This document shows positions 24,605 through 33,318 of a stretch of 50,601 nucleotides of DNA, piece by piece. Both the position numbers and the translations under genes were made by a program. This DNA is from a virus. The stretch covers positions 1-50,601 of IMG/VR virus record IMGVR_UViG_3300008267_006046; one strand, given 5' to 3'. Numbering within the stretch: the first letter of the stretch is position 1; every line of letters begins with the position of its first letter. The notes under the pieces were generated by a model, which ran no database searches, was not told the origin of the DNA, and saw only the letters and a program-made list of their open reading frames with translations.

Positions 24605-25229
24605 TTTTTAAAATTTGAAAAATCTTATCAGCTGTGTGTTTATGAGACTCAGTGCCCGGGTGCGGATCAGCTTCACATTGATCTACGGTTACAAAACCGT
24701 CTGCATAATAGTTATCAAGCTCAGGTATAAAATTTGGCTTATATAGATTAAGCTCGGTTGGATTAATCGGATAGTGTATATATTCGACTCCTAGACTTTT
24801 AAGATATAGTTCTGCGTGATGCATATACAGCCAACTTTTAACTGCTTGATCAACAGGTTGAAAATTACACAGCCATTCTGCAATATATTTAGATCTAGGC
24901 TTAAGCCATAATCCTAACTGTCTAAAAGGTTTAATTTTTTTAGATGTAGAAATGAAATGTAAATCTCTATTAGGAAAGGTCCACATTACTACAACAACAT
25001 CACCGGGTCTAAAATTAAAATTAAGTATGTGATATAATATTTCTAAATTACTTGATCCCGGTTTAGCATTGTTTGCTAAATCCATATTTGTTAATCTACT
25101 TAAAATACTTGGCCATGCATGATCGCTAGGAGTTAAACTATATCCGTGATGATTGTTTCCTACGTTACAATTAGGCAGTCCCTCTCCGTAGGTAAATGAA
25201 CAACCAAATGTAACAAGCCTATTGCTCAA
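24591..25229 (-). CDS. SGNH/GDSL hydrolase-like protein (TTG start)
   Basis: 212 residues. A TTG at 25229 is the best start: an AGGAG site lies 8 bases upstream and no ATG is near. The start overlaps the PP-loop gene by 11 bases. Block I is FGCSFTYGEGLPN (S11), GDVVVVMWTFPNRD is the core strand, and ADPHPGTESH (D188, H190) is the C-terminal pair. It is a close paralogue of 10425-11060, although the two sit on opposite strands 14 kb apart. Confidence 0.8.
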   Translation of the reverse strand: MSNRLVTFGCSFTYGEGLPNCNVGNNHHGYSLTPSDHAWPSILSRLTNMDLANNAKPGSSNLEILYHILNFNFRPGDVVVVMWTFPNRDLHFISTSKKIKPFRQLGLWLKPRSKYIAEWLCNFQPVDQAVKSWLYMHHAELYLKSLGVEYIHYPINPTELNLYKPNFIPELDNYYADGFVTVDQCEADPHPGTESHKHTADKIFQILKNEFK

Positions 25230-25959
25230 GCGCCCATCTCCTCTCTCTGCACCAAAAGCATCGACCGCAGATAGGAACAGATTGATTTGGTTTGTAGGTA
25301 GTGTAATCTAATCCCATAAACACTTCTGGTCTAGTAGAATTATCACCTTCACAGCTTCTTGTAATATCAAAAAGATCTAAAATGTCTAATTCTCTATATT
25401 GCTTAATAACCCAATTTTTTTCTATGAATCTAAAAGGGTGGCAGGCTAGGAAACCCATGTGTTCCATAACTTCTAAATGTTTATTATTTTCAGAAGGTTC
25501 TATGTCTCGAGGTTGCATACCTTTAAATTCTACATCTCTAGGATTTCTAGTTACACCGTTAAAGAATGCATTAACTTTATTTGTCACACAAACGTATTCA
25601 GCAAATGCTCTTGCTTCTATATTATCGCCACTGACTGTTTTACCATACTCGTCAACTAGGGTTGGGCCTTTATTACCCCATTCTAATTCTGGTGCAATAA
25701 AGTTAGTGTGTAGTTCAAAAGTAATATCAGGAAATCTATTTTGTAGCCAGCCATATACTTCCAGGGCATCGTAGCGTTGCCAAGGTTTAGTTTTCCAACA
25801 TCGTATATGATTAATAACGTGTATCTTAAAATTTTGTACTTGATGTTTAACTACTGAATCACATATAAGATATGTGAGCAAAGCAGAATCTGCACCACCA
25901 CTTAATCCGATACCGATGCTAGTCCATTTTGGATCAAAGGGAATGTTTACGCTAGTCAT
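25219..25959 (-). CDS. PP-loop ATP pyrophosphatase, QueC-like
   Basis: Start at ATG 25959; the extension upstream overlaps the promoter region. 246 residues. PP-loop IGLSGGADSALL (SGGADS at 20-25). C-terminal cysteines C203, C231, C234 and C237 (SCEGDN, CGRCFWC) match the zinc site of QueC/ExsB proteins, which make preQ0. Much of the middle is unlike canonical QueC, and no queD/queE/folE lies here, so a different ATP-dependent amidation or nitrile-forming reaction is possible. It starts the minus cassette from a late-type box 5 bases upstream, with no ribosome site. Confidence 0.75.
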   Translation of the reverse strand: MTSVNIPFDPKWTSIGIGLSGGADSALLTYLICDSVVKHQVQNFKIHVINHIRCWKTKPWQRYDALEVYGWLQNRFPDITFELHTNFIAPELEWGNKGPTLVDEYGKTVSGDNIEARAFAEYVCVTNKVNAFFNGVTRNPRDVEFKGMQPRDIEPSENNKHLEVMEHMGFLACHPFRFIEKNWVIKQYRELDILDLFDITRSCEGDNSTRPEVFMGLDYTTYKPNQSVPICGRCFWCRERRWALEQ

Positions 25960-25964
25960 AAAGA

Positions 25965-25972
25965 TATTTACG
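25965..25972 (-). promoter_or_regulatory. Late-type promoter box, predicted leaderless start
   Basis: The minus strand reads CGTAAATA, then 5 bases, then ATG 25959. By T4 late geometry (box -13 to -6) the A of ATG is +1. No Shine-Dalgarno sequence. Divergent from the plus-strand box 15 bases away. Confidence 0.55.
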
Positions 25973-25986
25973 CAATAATAACAGCA

Positions 25987-25994
25987 TATAAATA
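25987..25994 (+). promoter_or_regulatory. T4-type late promoter box, predicted leaderless start
   Basis: Exact TATAAATA, followed by TTTTC and the ATG at 26000. The predicted +1 is the A of the start codon and there is no ribosome site. The clearest case of the leaderless late pattern in the window. Confidence 0.7.
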
Positions 25995-25999
25995 TTTTC

Positions 26000-26668
26000 A
26001 TGATTAAGAAACAACATTGGCAATGTCCAGAAGGTTTAATTGAACAAGCACTCAAAGAGTGTCCAATTACAGGTAGTACTGCACTCAATGAACCAACAGG
26101 TGATTTCTTTTACGACATTTGGCAAATTAAAGATTTGTATAAAGATACACTTTGGCAACAAGTATTAGATACATTGCCAATGTCTATAGGGCAAGCACGT
26201 ATTATTAAAATGGAGCCGGGAGATAGTTATATGGCTCATGCTGATATAGACAATCGTTGGCATTTAAATCTAACAGGTGAGCAGGCATATCTAATTGATT
26301 TAGATAACAAAGTTATGCATGAGTGTGTAAGAGATAATCATTGGGCATACATGGATGCAGGTCGTATACATGCAGCCACTAACTATGGATCTGTTCCACG
26401 ATTACAGTTAGTAGTTCGTGAACCGTTGCGTTGTAGTAGACAGCCAGTGGACCTAGTTAGTATCAGCATGGAAGCGGCTTACGAGCAACACGACTTTAGA
26501 TATAAGTTTGATAAAGTGTTTAGCCCGTTTTTAAATCGTGCTAATCAAAAGTTTAAACTAGCAGACTTTGCTCATACTACATTTAGTTTAAGATTTAAAT
26601 TAGAACGTGAACTACTTGAAGAATTTAAAAAACTTATAACACCAGAATTTAAGGTAACTTATGAATAA
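26000..26668 (+). CDS. Aspartyl/asparaginyl hydroxylase-like protein
   Basis: 222 residues with a beta-helix oxygenase signature: MEPGDSYMAHADIDNRWHLN (H80, D82), a strand YMDAGRIHAATNYGS (H124) and RLQLVVREPL with R134 as a 2OG-binding candidate. This resembles the Asp/Asn beta-hydroxylase group. It leads a plus-strand cassette with two SDRs and an FkbM methyltransferase and has no ribosome site. Substrate unknown. Confidence 0.7.
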   Translation: MIKKQHWQCPEGLIEQALKECPITGSTALNEPTGDFFYDIWQIKDLYKDTLWQQVLDTLPMSIGQARIIKMEPGDSYMAHADIDNRWHLNLTGEQAYLIDLDNKVMHECVRDNHWAYMDAGRIHAATNYGSVPRLQLVVREPLRCSRQPVDLVSISMEAAYEQHDFRYKFDKVFSPFLNRANQKFKLADFAHTTFSLRFKLERELLEEFKKLITPEFKVTYE

Positions 26669-27146
26669 GCGTTGTGTAATCACAGGACACACTAGCGGGC
26701 TAGGCCTAGCACTTTTTGAGCATTTTAAAAATAAAGGATGGGATGTAGAAGGCTATTCTCGATCTAATGGATATGATCTGACAGATGTTGAAAGCTTATT
26801 AGATAAAATTTACGGAGCTGATCTTTTTATAAACAATGCCTATGCAGACGGAGCACAGTTAGAATATCTTAACAGAACATTTAAAAAAGTTAAGAACATG
26901 ATAATCTGCGGATCAGCCGCAGCTATATTTCCTGATACAGATAATGCAGTTTATACATTGCATAAGAAATTTTTATACAAAAGATTTCTTGCACTATCAC
27001 AGCACAGAGATACCGAAACAAACATGTTACTGCTACGATTGACTAGTTCTAGTTACAAAAACTTTACGTTAATCTGTAACAGCATTGACTTTTGGTTAGA
27101 TAACCCTACAATTACAGAATTTGGATTTAGCATAGATGAACTATAG
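26661..27146 (+). CDS. Short-chain dehydrogenase-like protein, copy 1
   Basis: 161 residues, much shorter than typical SDRs (about 250). Rossmann motif TGHTSGLG (8-15), SRSNGYDL, the NNAY strand corresponding to the SDR NNAG, and a possible catalytic YTLHK (Y-x3-K). Its paralogue is at 27804-28391; the two flank the FkbM gene. The short C-terminus leaves little substrate domain, so activity on a small carbonyl is uncertain. Confidence 0.75.
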   Translation: MNKRCVITGHTSGLGLALFEHFKNKGWDVEGYSRSNGYDLTDVESLLDKIYGADLFINNAYADGAQLEYLNRTFKKVKNMIICGSAAAIFPDTDNAVYTLHKKFLYKRFLALSQHRDTETNMLLLRLTSSSYKNFTLICNSIDFWLDNPTITEFGFSIDEL

Positions 27147-27807
27147 TCAGAACGCAGAACAAGAAATTATTCTTAATTACTTTGGAGATATGATTGGCAC
27201 AGTTTGTGATATTGGTGCTAACGATGGAAAAACTTTTAGCAACAGTCTTGCTCTATTGGAAAGAGGCTGGGCAGGATTTTTAGTTGAGCCAGGAAGACGT
27301 GCTTACAATTTATTGTGCGAATTACACGAAGGTAAGAAAAACATATATTGTTTTAATCTAGGTATAGGCAAGGAATCAAAAAATACTATGTTTTTTGAGT
27401 GTGGAGAATTGCCTTTTTTAGAAAAAGACGATGCTCCAAATTACACTGGGGATCTTAAATCTAACACAGGATTAACCAGCTACTTTGATAAACAACATGC
27501 TGAAAAATTTATAGATCTAGGAATAGAATATCAAACATATGAAATTCAAATGTTATCCTGGAAAGACTTCCATACTGTTATCGGCCGTAGTAAATGTGAT
27601 TTATTGTGTATTGATACCAACGGTACTTACGACTATGAAATCCTTACACAGATAAATTTAAAAGACATTGAATGTAAAATGTTTATTGTAGCTTACAGCA
27701 CCTATGACCAAGAAGAAGATAAAGTAAAGTTTATAGACTATGCAACTAAACAAGGTTTTAAATTACTGTATTCAAGTTTAGAAAATTTAATTTTTTGTAG
27801 ATCATGA
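27136..27807 (+). CDS. FkbM-family methyltransferase
   Basis: 223 residues with VCDIGANDGKTFSNSLALLERGW (about 22-44), GFLVEPGRRAYNLL and CIDTNGTYDYEIL, the sequence blocks of FkbM SAM-dependent O-methyltransferases, common in polysaccharide and natural-product clusters. The NAEQEIILNYF start is also typical. Probably methylates a sugar hydroxyl. It overlaps both flanking SDR genes. Confidence 0.85.
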   Translation: MNYSQNAEQEIILNYFGDMIGTVCDIGANDGKTFSNSLALLERGWAGFLVEPGRRAYNLLCELHEGKKNIYCFNLGIGKESKNTMFFECGELPFLEKDDAPNYTGDLKSNTGLTSYFDKQHAEKFIDLGIEYQTYEIQMLSWKDFHTVIGRSKCDLLCIDTNGTYDYEILTQINLKDIECKMFIVAYSTYDQEEDKVKFIDYATKQGFKLLYSSLENLIFCRS

Positions 27808-28391
27808 AAGTTGTAATCACAGGACATACACAAGGTATAGGTCAGGCACTATACAATAGCTTCAAATCTGCTGAATGGGAAGTAGTTGGACTCAGCCGTA
27901 GTAACGGCTACGACATAGACGCAGACTTTGATAAGGTGGTGGAAGCCGCAACAGGTGCTGACTTGTTTATTAACAATGCTTACCGTGACAAACAACAAAC
28001 TCGCCTAGTCCACGCATTAAAAAACAAAGTTAAAAAGATGATTGTAATGGGTAGTGTAAGTAGGCTTTATCCTGAATTGATACATACAGACTATGTACAC
28101 GATAAACAAGAGTTAGCAGAAGCGTGTAGACTTATTAGCATAGATCCTAACGGTATAGATCTACTACATTTGGATTTAAGTTTTATCGAGGGTATGCCCG
28201 ACAATAATAACCCCACACACTTTGTCAGCGACTATAATTTAAAGTTTGAAGAAATAATCAGTGCTATTGACTTTTGGATGACCAACCCAAAAGTAAGGCA
28301 AATGGAGTTTAGATGGAAACTTACTCCCTTTGTTTATGATCAACTTAAAAAAGCATTTCCTAATTTAGACCCATCTAGGATAACGTTCTAA
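27804..28391 (+). CDS. Short-chain dehydrogenase-like protein, copy 2
   Basis: 195 residues. VVITGHTQGIGQAL (3-16), GLSRSNGYDID, ADLFINNAY and YVHDK (Y-x3-K) align with the protein at 26661-27146, and the ends NPKVRQMEF / NPTITEFGF also match. It is longer at the C-terminus. The 3' end overlaps the opposite-strand GNAT-like gene by 27 bases, tail to tail. Confidence 0.75.
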   Translation: MKVVITGHTQGIGQALYNSFKSAEWEVVGLSRSNGYDIDADFDKVVEAATGADLFINNAYRDKQQTRLVHALKNKVKKMIVMGSVSRLYPELIHTDYVHDKQELAEACRLISIDPNGIDLLHLDLSFIEGMPDNNNPTHFVSDYNLKFEEIISAIDFWMTNPKVRQMEFRWKLTPFVYDQLKKAFPNLDPSRITF

Positions 28392-28922
28392 ATTCTCAAG
28401 AAATTTATCAGCACGTATTTTCCATACTGTTTGGTCTGTGTTACGATAATTCATTTCTCTCACACGTTCTACAATACCTAATTTTTCAAGAGTAGGAAAA
28501 TAATGTTTATGTACAAGGCGTTGACTGGCCGCTGCGCCTTCATTACTGGTAGCATATAAATTTGCCCAGGGCGGAGTCCAATTGATACATGCAGGTAACA
28601 AGAATTGATCAGTTAAATTTTGATGTTCGGCAATTAATCTCTTTGGAGTTATTAGACCACCGTTTTGTCTAGCAGTTCCAAATGTACATGTACGTGTTAA
28701 CACACGATATGCATCTTCTCCCATTTCAGGAAAACTATGAGCAACAACACTACCTACAGCCTTGTCGTCTTGATACAATATCCAAGCGGCCCAAGACCGT
28801 TCGTTACGGAAGCAGTCAATCATTACTTTCTGGCTAACATTGTTAATGAAGCCGCGCTGTTCTGCTTCTGCGTAGAAATCAGTTAAATCTAAATCTTCAG
28901 TCCAAGGTACAATTTTATACAT
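28365..28922 (-). CDS. GNAT-like acetyltransferase candidate
   Basis: Start at ATG 28922 (8-base overlap with the previous gene) gives 185 residues. WAAWILYQDDKAVGSVVAHSF (about 44-64) looks like the beta-4/beta-5 part of a GNAT fold, and YATSNEGAAASQRLVHKHYFPTLEKLGI resembles the region where an N-acetyltransferase places its acceptor-side helix. No clear Q/RxxGxG/A acetyl-CoA loop is visible, so the call is tentative. It follows a kinase-like gene, the same kind of pairing as in the first cassette. Confidence 0.45.
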   Translation of the reverse strand: MYKIVPWTEDLDLTDFYAEAEQRGFINNVSQKVMIDCFRNERSWAAWILYQDDKAVGSVVAHSFPEMGEDAYRVLTRTCTFGTARQNGGLITPKRLIAEHQNLTDQFLLPACINWTPPWANLYATSNEGAAASQRLVHKHYFPTLEKLGIVERVREMNYRNTDQTVWKIRADKFLENLERYPRWV

Positions 28923-29613
28923 ATAATTTTTTACATTCGTCCATAAAGTCAGCCGGAAAGTTTGTTTTAAAACTTTCAAATGCTAATAACTGTATATCTT
29001 TAAATGGTGTTGGTTTGTCTACATTTATGCCCATAGCAGCCATTTTAGGAAATAAATCTGCTTGCCTATCTTCACTGATATGACTCAGTACGCTACGCAA
29101 ACTAATAGCAGGATCATGATCACGATAGCAGAAAAAATAGTTTATACTTTTAAGTTGCCCGTTAACTACAAAGTAACTGCTGGGATGCAGACTATATTTG
29201 TAAATGCCCAAGGCCTTGTGTGCTTTAAAGATATCTAACATCTGTTCACGCCAGTCAGGTAATACACTATCATAATCTTGTACGTCCGGACCTGCCAGTT
29301 GCCAAAAATCTACACCGTCAATTTCTAAATATAGTTTACGTCTTTCTAAATCTATATTAAGAATTTTTGGAACTAGATTAGGGTACACGTTACGCATTTG
29401 TGTAATATAATTAACTTCCCGTAACCATTTCTCCTCCATCAGCGCAGGATCAACTACTTGGTTTTGTCCTCGATGATAATCAGTGTCATTATGATACCAT
29501 TGACAAAAGACTTTCTTATTGTTGCTGATAAGACTTGTGTAGATTAAATTATTTCTACACAGACCTTTTCCAGGAACATCATTGTAGTAGTATTCAAACT
29601 CAGTTTTCATCAT
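28915..29613 (-). CDS. Kinase-fold-like protein, degenerate paralogue
   Basis: 232 residues laid out like the 12565-13269 protein: KVFCQWYHND, EEKWLREVNYI, VPKILNIDLERRKLYLEIDG, LPDWREQMLDIFKAHKALGIYKYSLHPSSYF and LKSINYFF. Where the other has RSIDW, this has KSINY, so the metal-binding Asp of a DFG-like motif is replaced by Asn. It may be a pseudokinase or binding protein. ATGATG at the start, no clear ribosome site. Confidence 0.5.
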   Translation of the reverse strand: MMKTEFEYYYNDVPGKGLCRNNLIYTSLISNNKKVFCQWYHNDTDYHRGQNQVVDPALMEEKWLREVNYITQMRNVYPNLVPKILNIDLERRKLYLEIDGVDFWQLAGPDVQDYDSVLPDWREQMLDIFKAHKALGIYKYSLHPSSYFVVNGQLKSINYFFCYRDHDPAISLRSVLSHISEDRQADLFPKMAAMGINVDKPTPFKDIQLLAFESFKTNFPADFMDECKKLYV

Positions 29614-29623
29614 GTACTTATGC

Positions 29624-29631
29624 GATAAATA
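29624..29631 (+). promoter_or_regulatory. Late-type promoter box, predicted leaderless start
   Basis: GATAAATA (one mismatch to the T4 late consensus), then TTGCC, then ATG 29637: five bases, so the predicted +1 is the start codon itself. No ribosome site. Confidence 0.6.
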
Positions 29632-29636
29632 TTGCC

Positions 29637-30452
29637 ATGATTAAAGGAATTGGCGGTAAGCCGTATATTAATTTAGATCCATTTTTGGACATAGAAGGGT
29701 TTGTAAATCTACACGCAGAAATCTGTAAAGGATTTGCTTTGGCTAGAGACTATGCCAAAGAAGGAACTTGGATGGCTCCAGGATTTGATCAAAGCAGGGG
29801 CAGCTATCAGTGGAACTGGAAACCTATATACAAAGCATTTGACGAGTATCAAAAGTTGCCTGATGAGCATCCTATCAAAGTTCAAGGTCGAGAAATTTAT
29901 CCTACAGATTTTAAAGACTACAAACAACGTAATTTATTCACACGCTATTTAAAAAGTGTGCTAGGTGCCAACGATCCTTATATCTATTATTTCCTATGGA
30001 ATGAAGGCGACTGGAATGAACGCAATGCTGCTCGTCAGAAGACAGAAGAAAGCAAGTTCTTTCCTGGTGTTGTTCGTTGGGTAGAAAATCTACAGGAACA
30101 GGGTATCATTGATCGCATTGGTCGTGTGATATTTTTCCTATGTGATCATAACGGCAAAGCATTTGAACATAGAGACCTAGATGCTAAAAATGGTGTGTTT
30201 GAAAATGACTACTACACGCCACATAACAATGAATTCATACATATTAGATATCGTACTAAACGTGGTTTCTATATATGGGATCCTGACACACAGGACAAAC
30301 ACTACATCAATAGTCATGCTGCCATGTGGAATGATCAAGACTGGCATGGTGGAGAATCTAGCCTAGAACAAGAATACGGACTACGTGTAGACTGCAAATT
30401 TACTCCCGAGTTTAGAAGTCTTATTGGTATTGAACATCTCAAGGAATATTAA
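29637..30452 (+). CDS. 2OG/Fe(II) oxygenase-like protein
   Basis: Start placed at ATG 29637 by the promoter box; the open frame begins earlier inside the opposite gene. 272 residues. FFLCDHNGKAFEHRDLDAK gives H178-x-D180, and WNDQDWHGGESS gives H237, with HIRYRTKRGFYIWDP between: a beta-helix metal triad. It is larger than the tandem copies at 13256-15014 and of a different subgroup. It precedes a radical SAM gene by one codon boundary. Confidence 0.65.
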   Translation: MIKGIGGKPYINLDPFLDIEGFVNLHAEICKGFALARDYAKEGTWMAPGFDQSRGSYQWNWKPIYKAFDEYQKLPDEHPIKVQGREIYPTDFKDYKQRNLFTRYLKSVLGANDPYIYYFLWNEGDWNERNAARQKTEESKFFPGVVRWVENLQEQGIIDRIGRVIFFLCDHNGKAFEHRDLDAKNGVFENDYYTPHNNEFIHIRYRTKRGFYIWDPDTQDKHYINSHAAMWNDQDWHGGESSLEQEYGLRVDCKFTPEFRSLIGIEHLKEY

Positions 30453-31604
30453 ATGAATTCTTATTGCCCTGCTCCGTGGATGAGTGCTGAAATTACTGCT
30501 GACGGAATTTCGCCCTGTTGCTGGTATTATCCTATTGCATCTACACAGCAGTTTTCAAATGTTCCTGATGTTCTTAATTCTGATGAGTTTAAAGATATTA
30601 GAAAAAAAATGTTAGCAGGGGAAGAGATAAAAAATTGTAGTCAGTGCTACCAGCTAGAAAAATATGGAATTGAATCTAAAAGAAAAATCTTATTGAGAGA
30701 ATATGGCCATGTTACAGATGTTAAGTTAAAGTATTTGTTTTTATGCATCGATAATTTGTGTAATTTAAAATGTCGAGGGTGTAATTCAGGTGCTAGCCAT
30801 CTGTGGTACAACGATGAATTAGAATTATACGGAACAACATACAGTCCTAAAAAGTATAGCTCACTTGAGTTGTCAAATGTAGACCAATTTACTAATTTAG
30901 AGTTTCTTGAAATATCCGGAGGCGAACCTCTTTATAGCAAAAAAGTTGAAGATTTTTTAACATTACTAACAAGTCGTCAGCTAGAAAAAAATATAAATTT
31001 TGTACTAATAACAAATGGTACAGTTAAGCCAAACGACAATGTTTTAAAATTTATGCTTAATTCTAAAAGTCTTTCTGTGGCTGTAAGCATAGATGGTGTA
31101 GGCGATTTAAATGATTATTTTAGAAGCGGATCAAATTTTTCAACAGTTCTGGAAACAGCAAAATATTTTTATTCGTTTAGTGATTTAAGAGATAATGTGA
31201 CATTTCAAATTATTACTACTGCGTCTGTTTATAATATAAATGAATTAAAAAATATTGAGAAATTAATTTTAGAACAGTTCCCAAAAGCACACTGGATGAT
31301 CAAATTATTAGAATATCCAACCCATGCATCTATAATAAACTTACCCAGTGATTATAAAAAAACTTTATTAGATTTAATGGAGGATTGGGGAGATCGTTAC
31401 GAGCATCTGAGAGATGCTCTTAAACAAACAGGTTCTGAAGAATTTTCACACTTTATAAACTTTCACGAATCTTTAGATAATATGCGTAATGAAATTTGTC
31501 CTAACCAACTGTTAAACGACTACATTGACAACTATAAAAAAATAAATCCAAAAGTTGATAGTAAAACTTTTTTTATTAAACATATTAATTCTTTAAACAA
31601 ATGA
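30453..31604 (+). CDS. Radical SAM protein with N-terminal Cys-rich (twitch-like) cassette
   Basis: 383 residues. N-terminal C5 (YCPAPW), C22-C23 (PCCWYY), C62 and C65 (CSQC), then catalytic CNLKCRGC (C103, C107, C110), LEISGGEPLYS and VAVSIDGVGDLNDYFR. MNSYC-A-x-W and the cassette spacing match the protein at 37190. An oxygenase-like gene overlaps its end, as it does after 37190, suggesting a conserved two-gene unit. Confidence 0.85.
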   Translation: MNSYCPAPWMSAEITADGISPCCWYYPIASTQQFSNVPDVLNSDEFKDIRKKMLAGEEIKNCSQCYQLEKYGIESKRKILLREYGHVTDVKLKYLFLCIDNLCNLKCRGCNSGASHLWYNDELELYGTTYSPKKYSSLELSNVDQFTNLEFLEISGGEPLYSKKVEDFLTLLTSRQLEKNINFVLITNGTVKPNDNVLKFMLNSKSLSVAVSIDGVGDLNDYFRSGSNFSTVLETAKYFYSFSDLRDNVTFQIITTASVYNINELKNIEKLILEQFPKAHWMIKLLEYPTHASIINLPSDYKKTLLDLMEDWGDRYEHLRDALKQTGSEEFSHFINFHESLDNMRNEICPNQLLNDYIDNYKKINPKVDSKTFFIKHINSLNK

Positions 31605-32098
31605 TTTATAAAGGTAATTTTTATAGTTGGGTTGACCCGTTATGGGAACATCTAGTGTTAACTAGAGTTGGTCAAGCTAGACCTAGAGATTGGCCAGCTG
31701 CTACTGCTGTTGAATCAGCTGAATATAAAAAATATAAAGAGGCAGGGTATGACCTATCAGCAATAAATTGGTGGGTATACGAAGAAAAAGATCTAAACAT
31801 ATCTATATCACCGCCGTGGTGTACAGGAGATGTACATTGGTGGATAACAAAATTACTGCCCGGACAGTACATGCCTATGCATACTGATCCTTATACACAC
31901 GAAAGATCCTGTAACAGATATTGGATACCATTACAGGACTATCATCCCGGGCATATCTTTATGTATAGGGATCAGGTTATCACAAACTACAAGGCAGGCG
32001 ATGTTTATACTTACATCGACTCGACTGACTTACACGGTGCAGCCAACATAGGACATATTCCTAGAATAGTGTTACAAGTAACAGAATACGTAAATTAA
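31601..32098 (+). CDS. 2OG/Fe(II) oxygenase-like protein
   Basis: 165 residues. WWITKLLPGQYMPMHTDPYTH (H94, D96), RYWIPLQDYHPGHIFMYRDQ, YKAGDVYTYIDSTDLHGAANIGH (H145). It shares the 'PGH...GD-x-Y/F...H-G/A-A-x-N-x-G' pattern with 13256, 13834, 14454, 38130 and 43211. Coupled to the radical SAM gene by a 4-base overlap and ending tail to tail with the opposite strand. Confidence 0.75.
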   Translation: MIYKGNFYSWVDPLWEHLVLTRVGQARPRDWPAATAVESAEYKKYKEAGYDLSAINWWVYEEKDLNISISPPWCTGDVHWWITKLLPGQYMPMHTDPYTHERSCNRYWIPLQDYHPGHIFMYRDQVITNYKAGDVYTYIDSTDLHGAANIGHIPRIVLQVTEYVN

Positions 32099-33318
32099 AT
32101 CCAATCTGAATTGATATGCCAAGTTGGCTTTTTTAATTCTGTGAGGTCGACTCTTTTGATTAAATTTACTTTACTAAAATACTGATAATGATTATTGAAG
32201 TGAAATCCTGTACTAGCCCTAGAAGTAAAATTAATTTCTGCGTTAGGTAAGTTGTTTTCTATTTGATCTAGTATTTGATTTTCTTTATAGTTTCTATATT
32301 TTAAATTATAAAACGCTACAGTTCCTTCGTAATTAAAAATGTTAGACAAGTTAAACAGAGTAAGTGCCTGTTTGTCTATTTTTTCAAAGAAGTTTATACC
32401 GCTGTAAAGATCGCACAACACAAACTCGCAGGAAATATCCTTGGGCATATTTTCTTTCCAGTAGTCTAAAGATTTTTGATTGTAATCATACATTATTACC
32501 TTGCCTGTTTTATTTTTTAAAAAAGGCATAAACCAAAGTCCACTGGCAGGAGTTATAATTTGATCATATCGTTGTCTAGGCGGAAAGTTTACCTTTTCAG
32601 TGTTCGCTGTATGTACAAATTCTGTAAGGCAAAAGTTTTGTCTATAATATAACCAAGATAAATTTTTATAAAAATCTTCACTTGATTCAGGGTAATAATG
32701 TTTTTTATTGTTGCGTATGTTTTCATCAAAAACTAATACAGGAAAGTCTTGATCAAATGCCTGTTTTAGTATATTCCATCCGTGACACTTGTGATTATAT
32801 TCTCTAATTTGATCTCCACCACTAATTGTTTTTGGAGTATAATCATCGTGCCAGTTTTCACGACTACGCCAAGGAATTTCTTGAGAGTGTTTAGATCCCA
32901 ATTGTTGTTTTCCTATTATTGGCATTTCTAATTTTTTATAATATTTCAAATTAATAACATAACACTGATGATGTAGTTCGTAATATGCATCACCCCTGTC
33001 TAGTATGTGTCCTGCTACAAAATAATCTTGTTCTACTAAACTACGTACTTGATCAAAAAAACTGCTGCCGTTAATAAACTCTGTGCCAGTAGTAAATACC
33101 ACAGCGTGATCATAGTTTAACTTGGCAACTTCGTTGAGCAGTGAGTCTTCATCAAAGCCTTGATATAAATCAAATCCTTTGTTGTTTACATTAGAGATGG
33201 TAAAGTCAGAAACATTTTTAATTATTTCTTTGACCCAATCTTCTTTTACGTTGTGCAGATTATCTACAAAACAAAACGCTATATTAGAGGCTGTCTCTAT
33301 TGCTGGAAATTTTATCAT
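32095..33318 (-). CDS. Two-part protein: glycosyltransferase-like N-terminus, methyltransferase-like C-terminus
   Basis: I use ATG 33318 (407 residues); a TTG at 33342 is possible. The first half has AVVFTTGTEFINGSSFFDQVRS and DYFVAGHILDRGDAYYELHHQCYVINLKYYKKL, reminiscent of GT-A-type transferases acting on sugars. The second half (from about residue 255) has IITPASGLWFMPFLK, KVIMYDYNQKSLDYWKE and CEFVLCDLY, resembling a SAM-methyltransferase Rossmann fold. Both parts are tentative. It is last in a cassette with the UGD-like and epimerase genes. Confidence 0.45.
   Translation of the reverse strand: MIKFPAIETASNIAFCFVDNLHNVKEDWVKEIIKNVSDFTISNVNNKGFDLYQGFDEDSLLNEVAKLNYDHAVVFTTGTEFINGSSFFDQVRSLVEQDYFVAGHILDRGDAYYELHHQCYVINLKYYKKLEMPIIGKQQLGSKHSQEIPWRSRENWHDDYTPKTISGGDQIREYNHKCHGWNILKQAFDQDFPVLVFDENIRNNKKHYYPESSEDFYKNLSWLYYRQNFCLTEFVHTANTEKVNFPPRQRYDQIITPASGLWFMPFLKNKTGKVIMYDYNQKSLDYWKENMPKDISCEFVLCDLYSGINFFEKIDKQALTLFNLSNIFNYEGTVAFYNLKYRNYKENQILDQIENNLPNAEINFTSRASTGFHFNNHYQYFSKVNLIKRVDLTELKKPTWHINSDWI

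Noticed and set aside
25219-25959. Full 7-deazaguanine DNA modification pathway
   Set aside because: Only a QueC-like gene is present in the window; no other pathway enzyme could be found.
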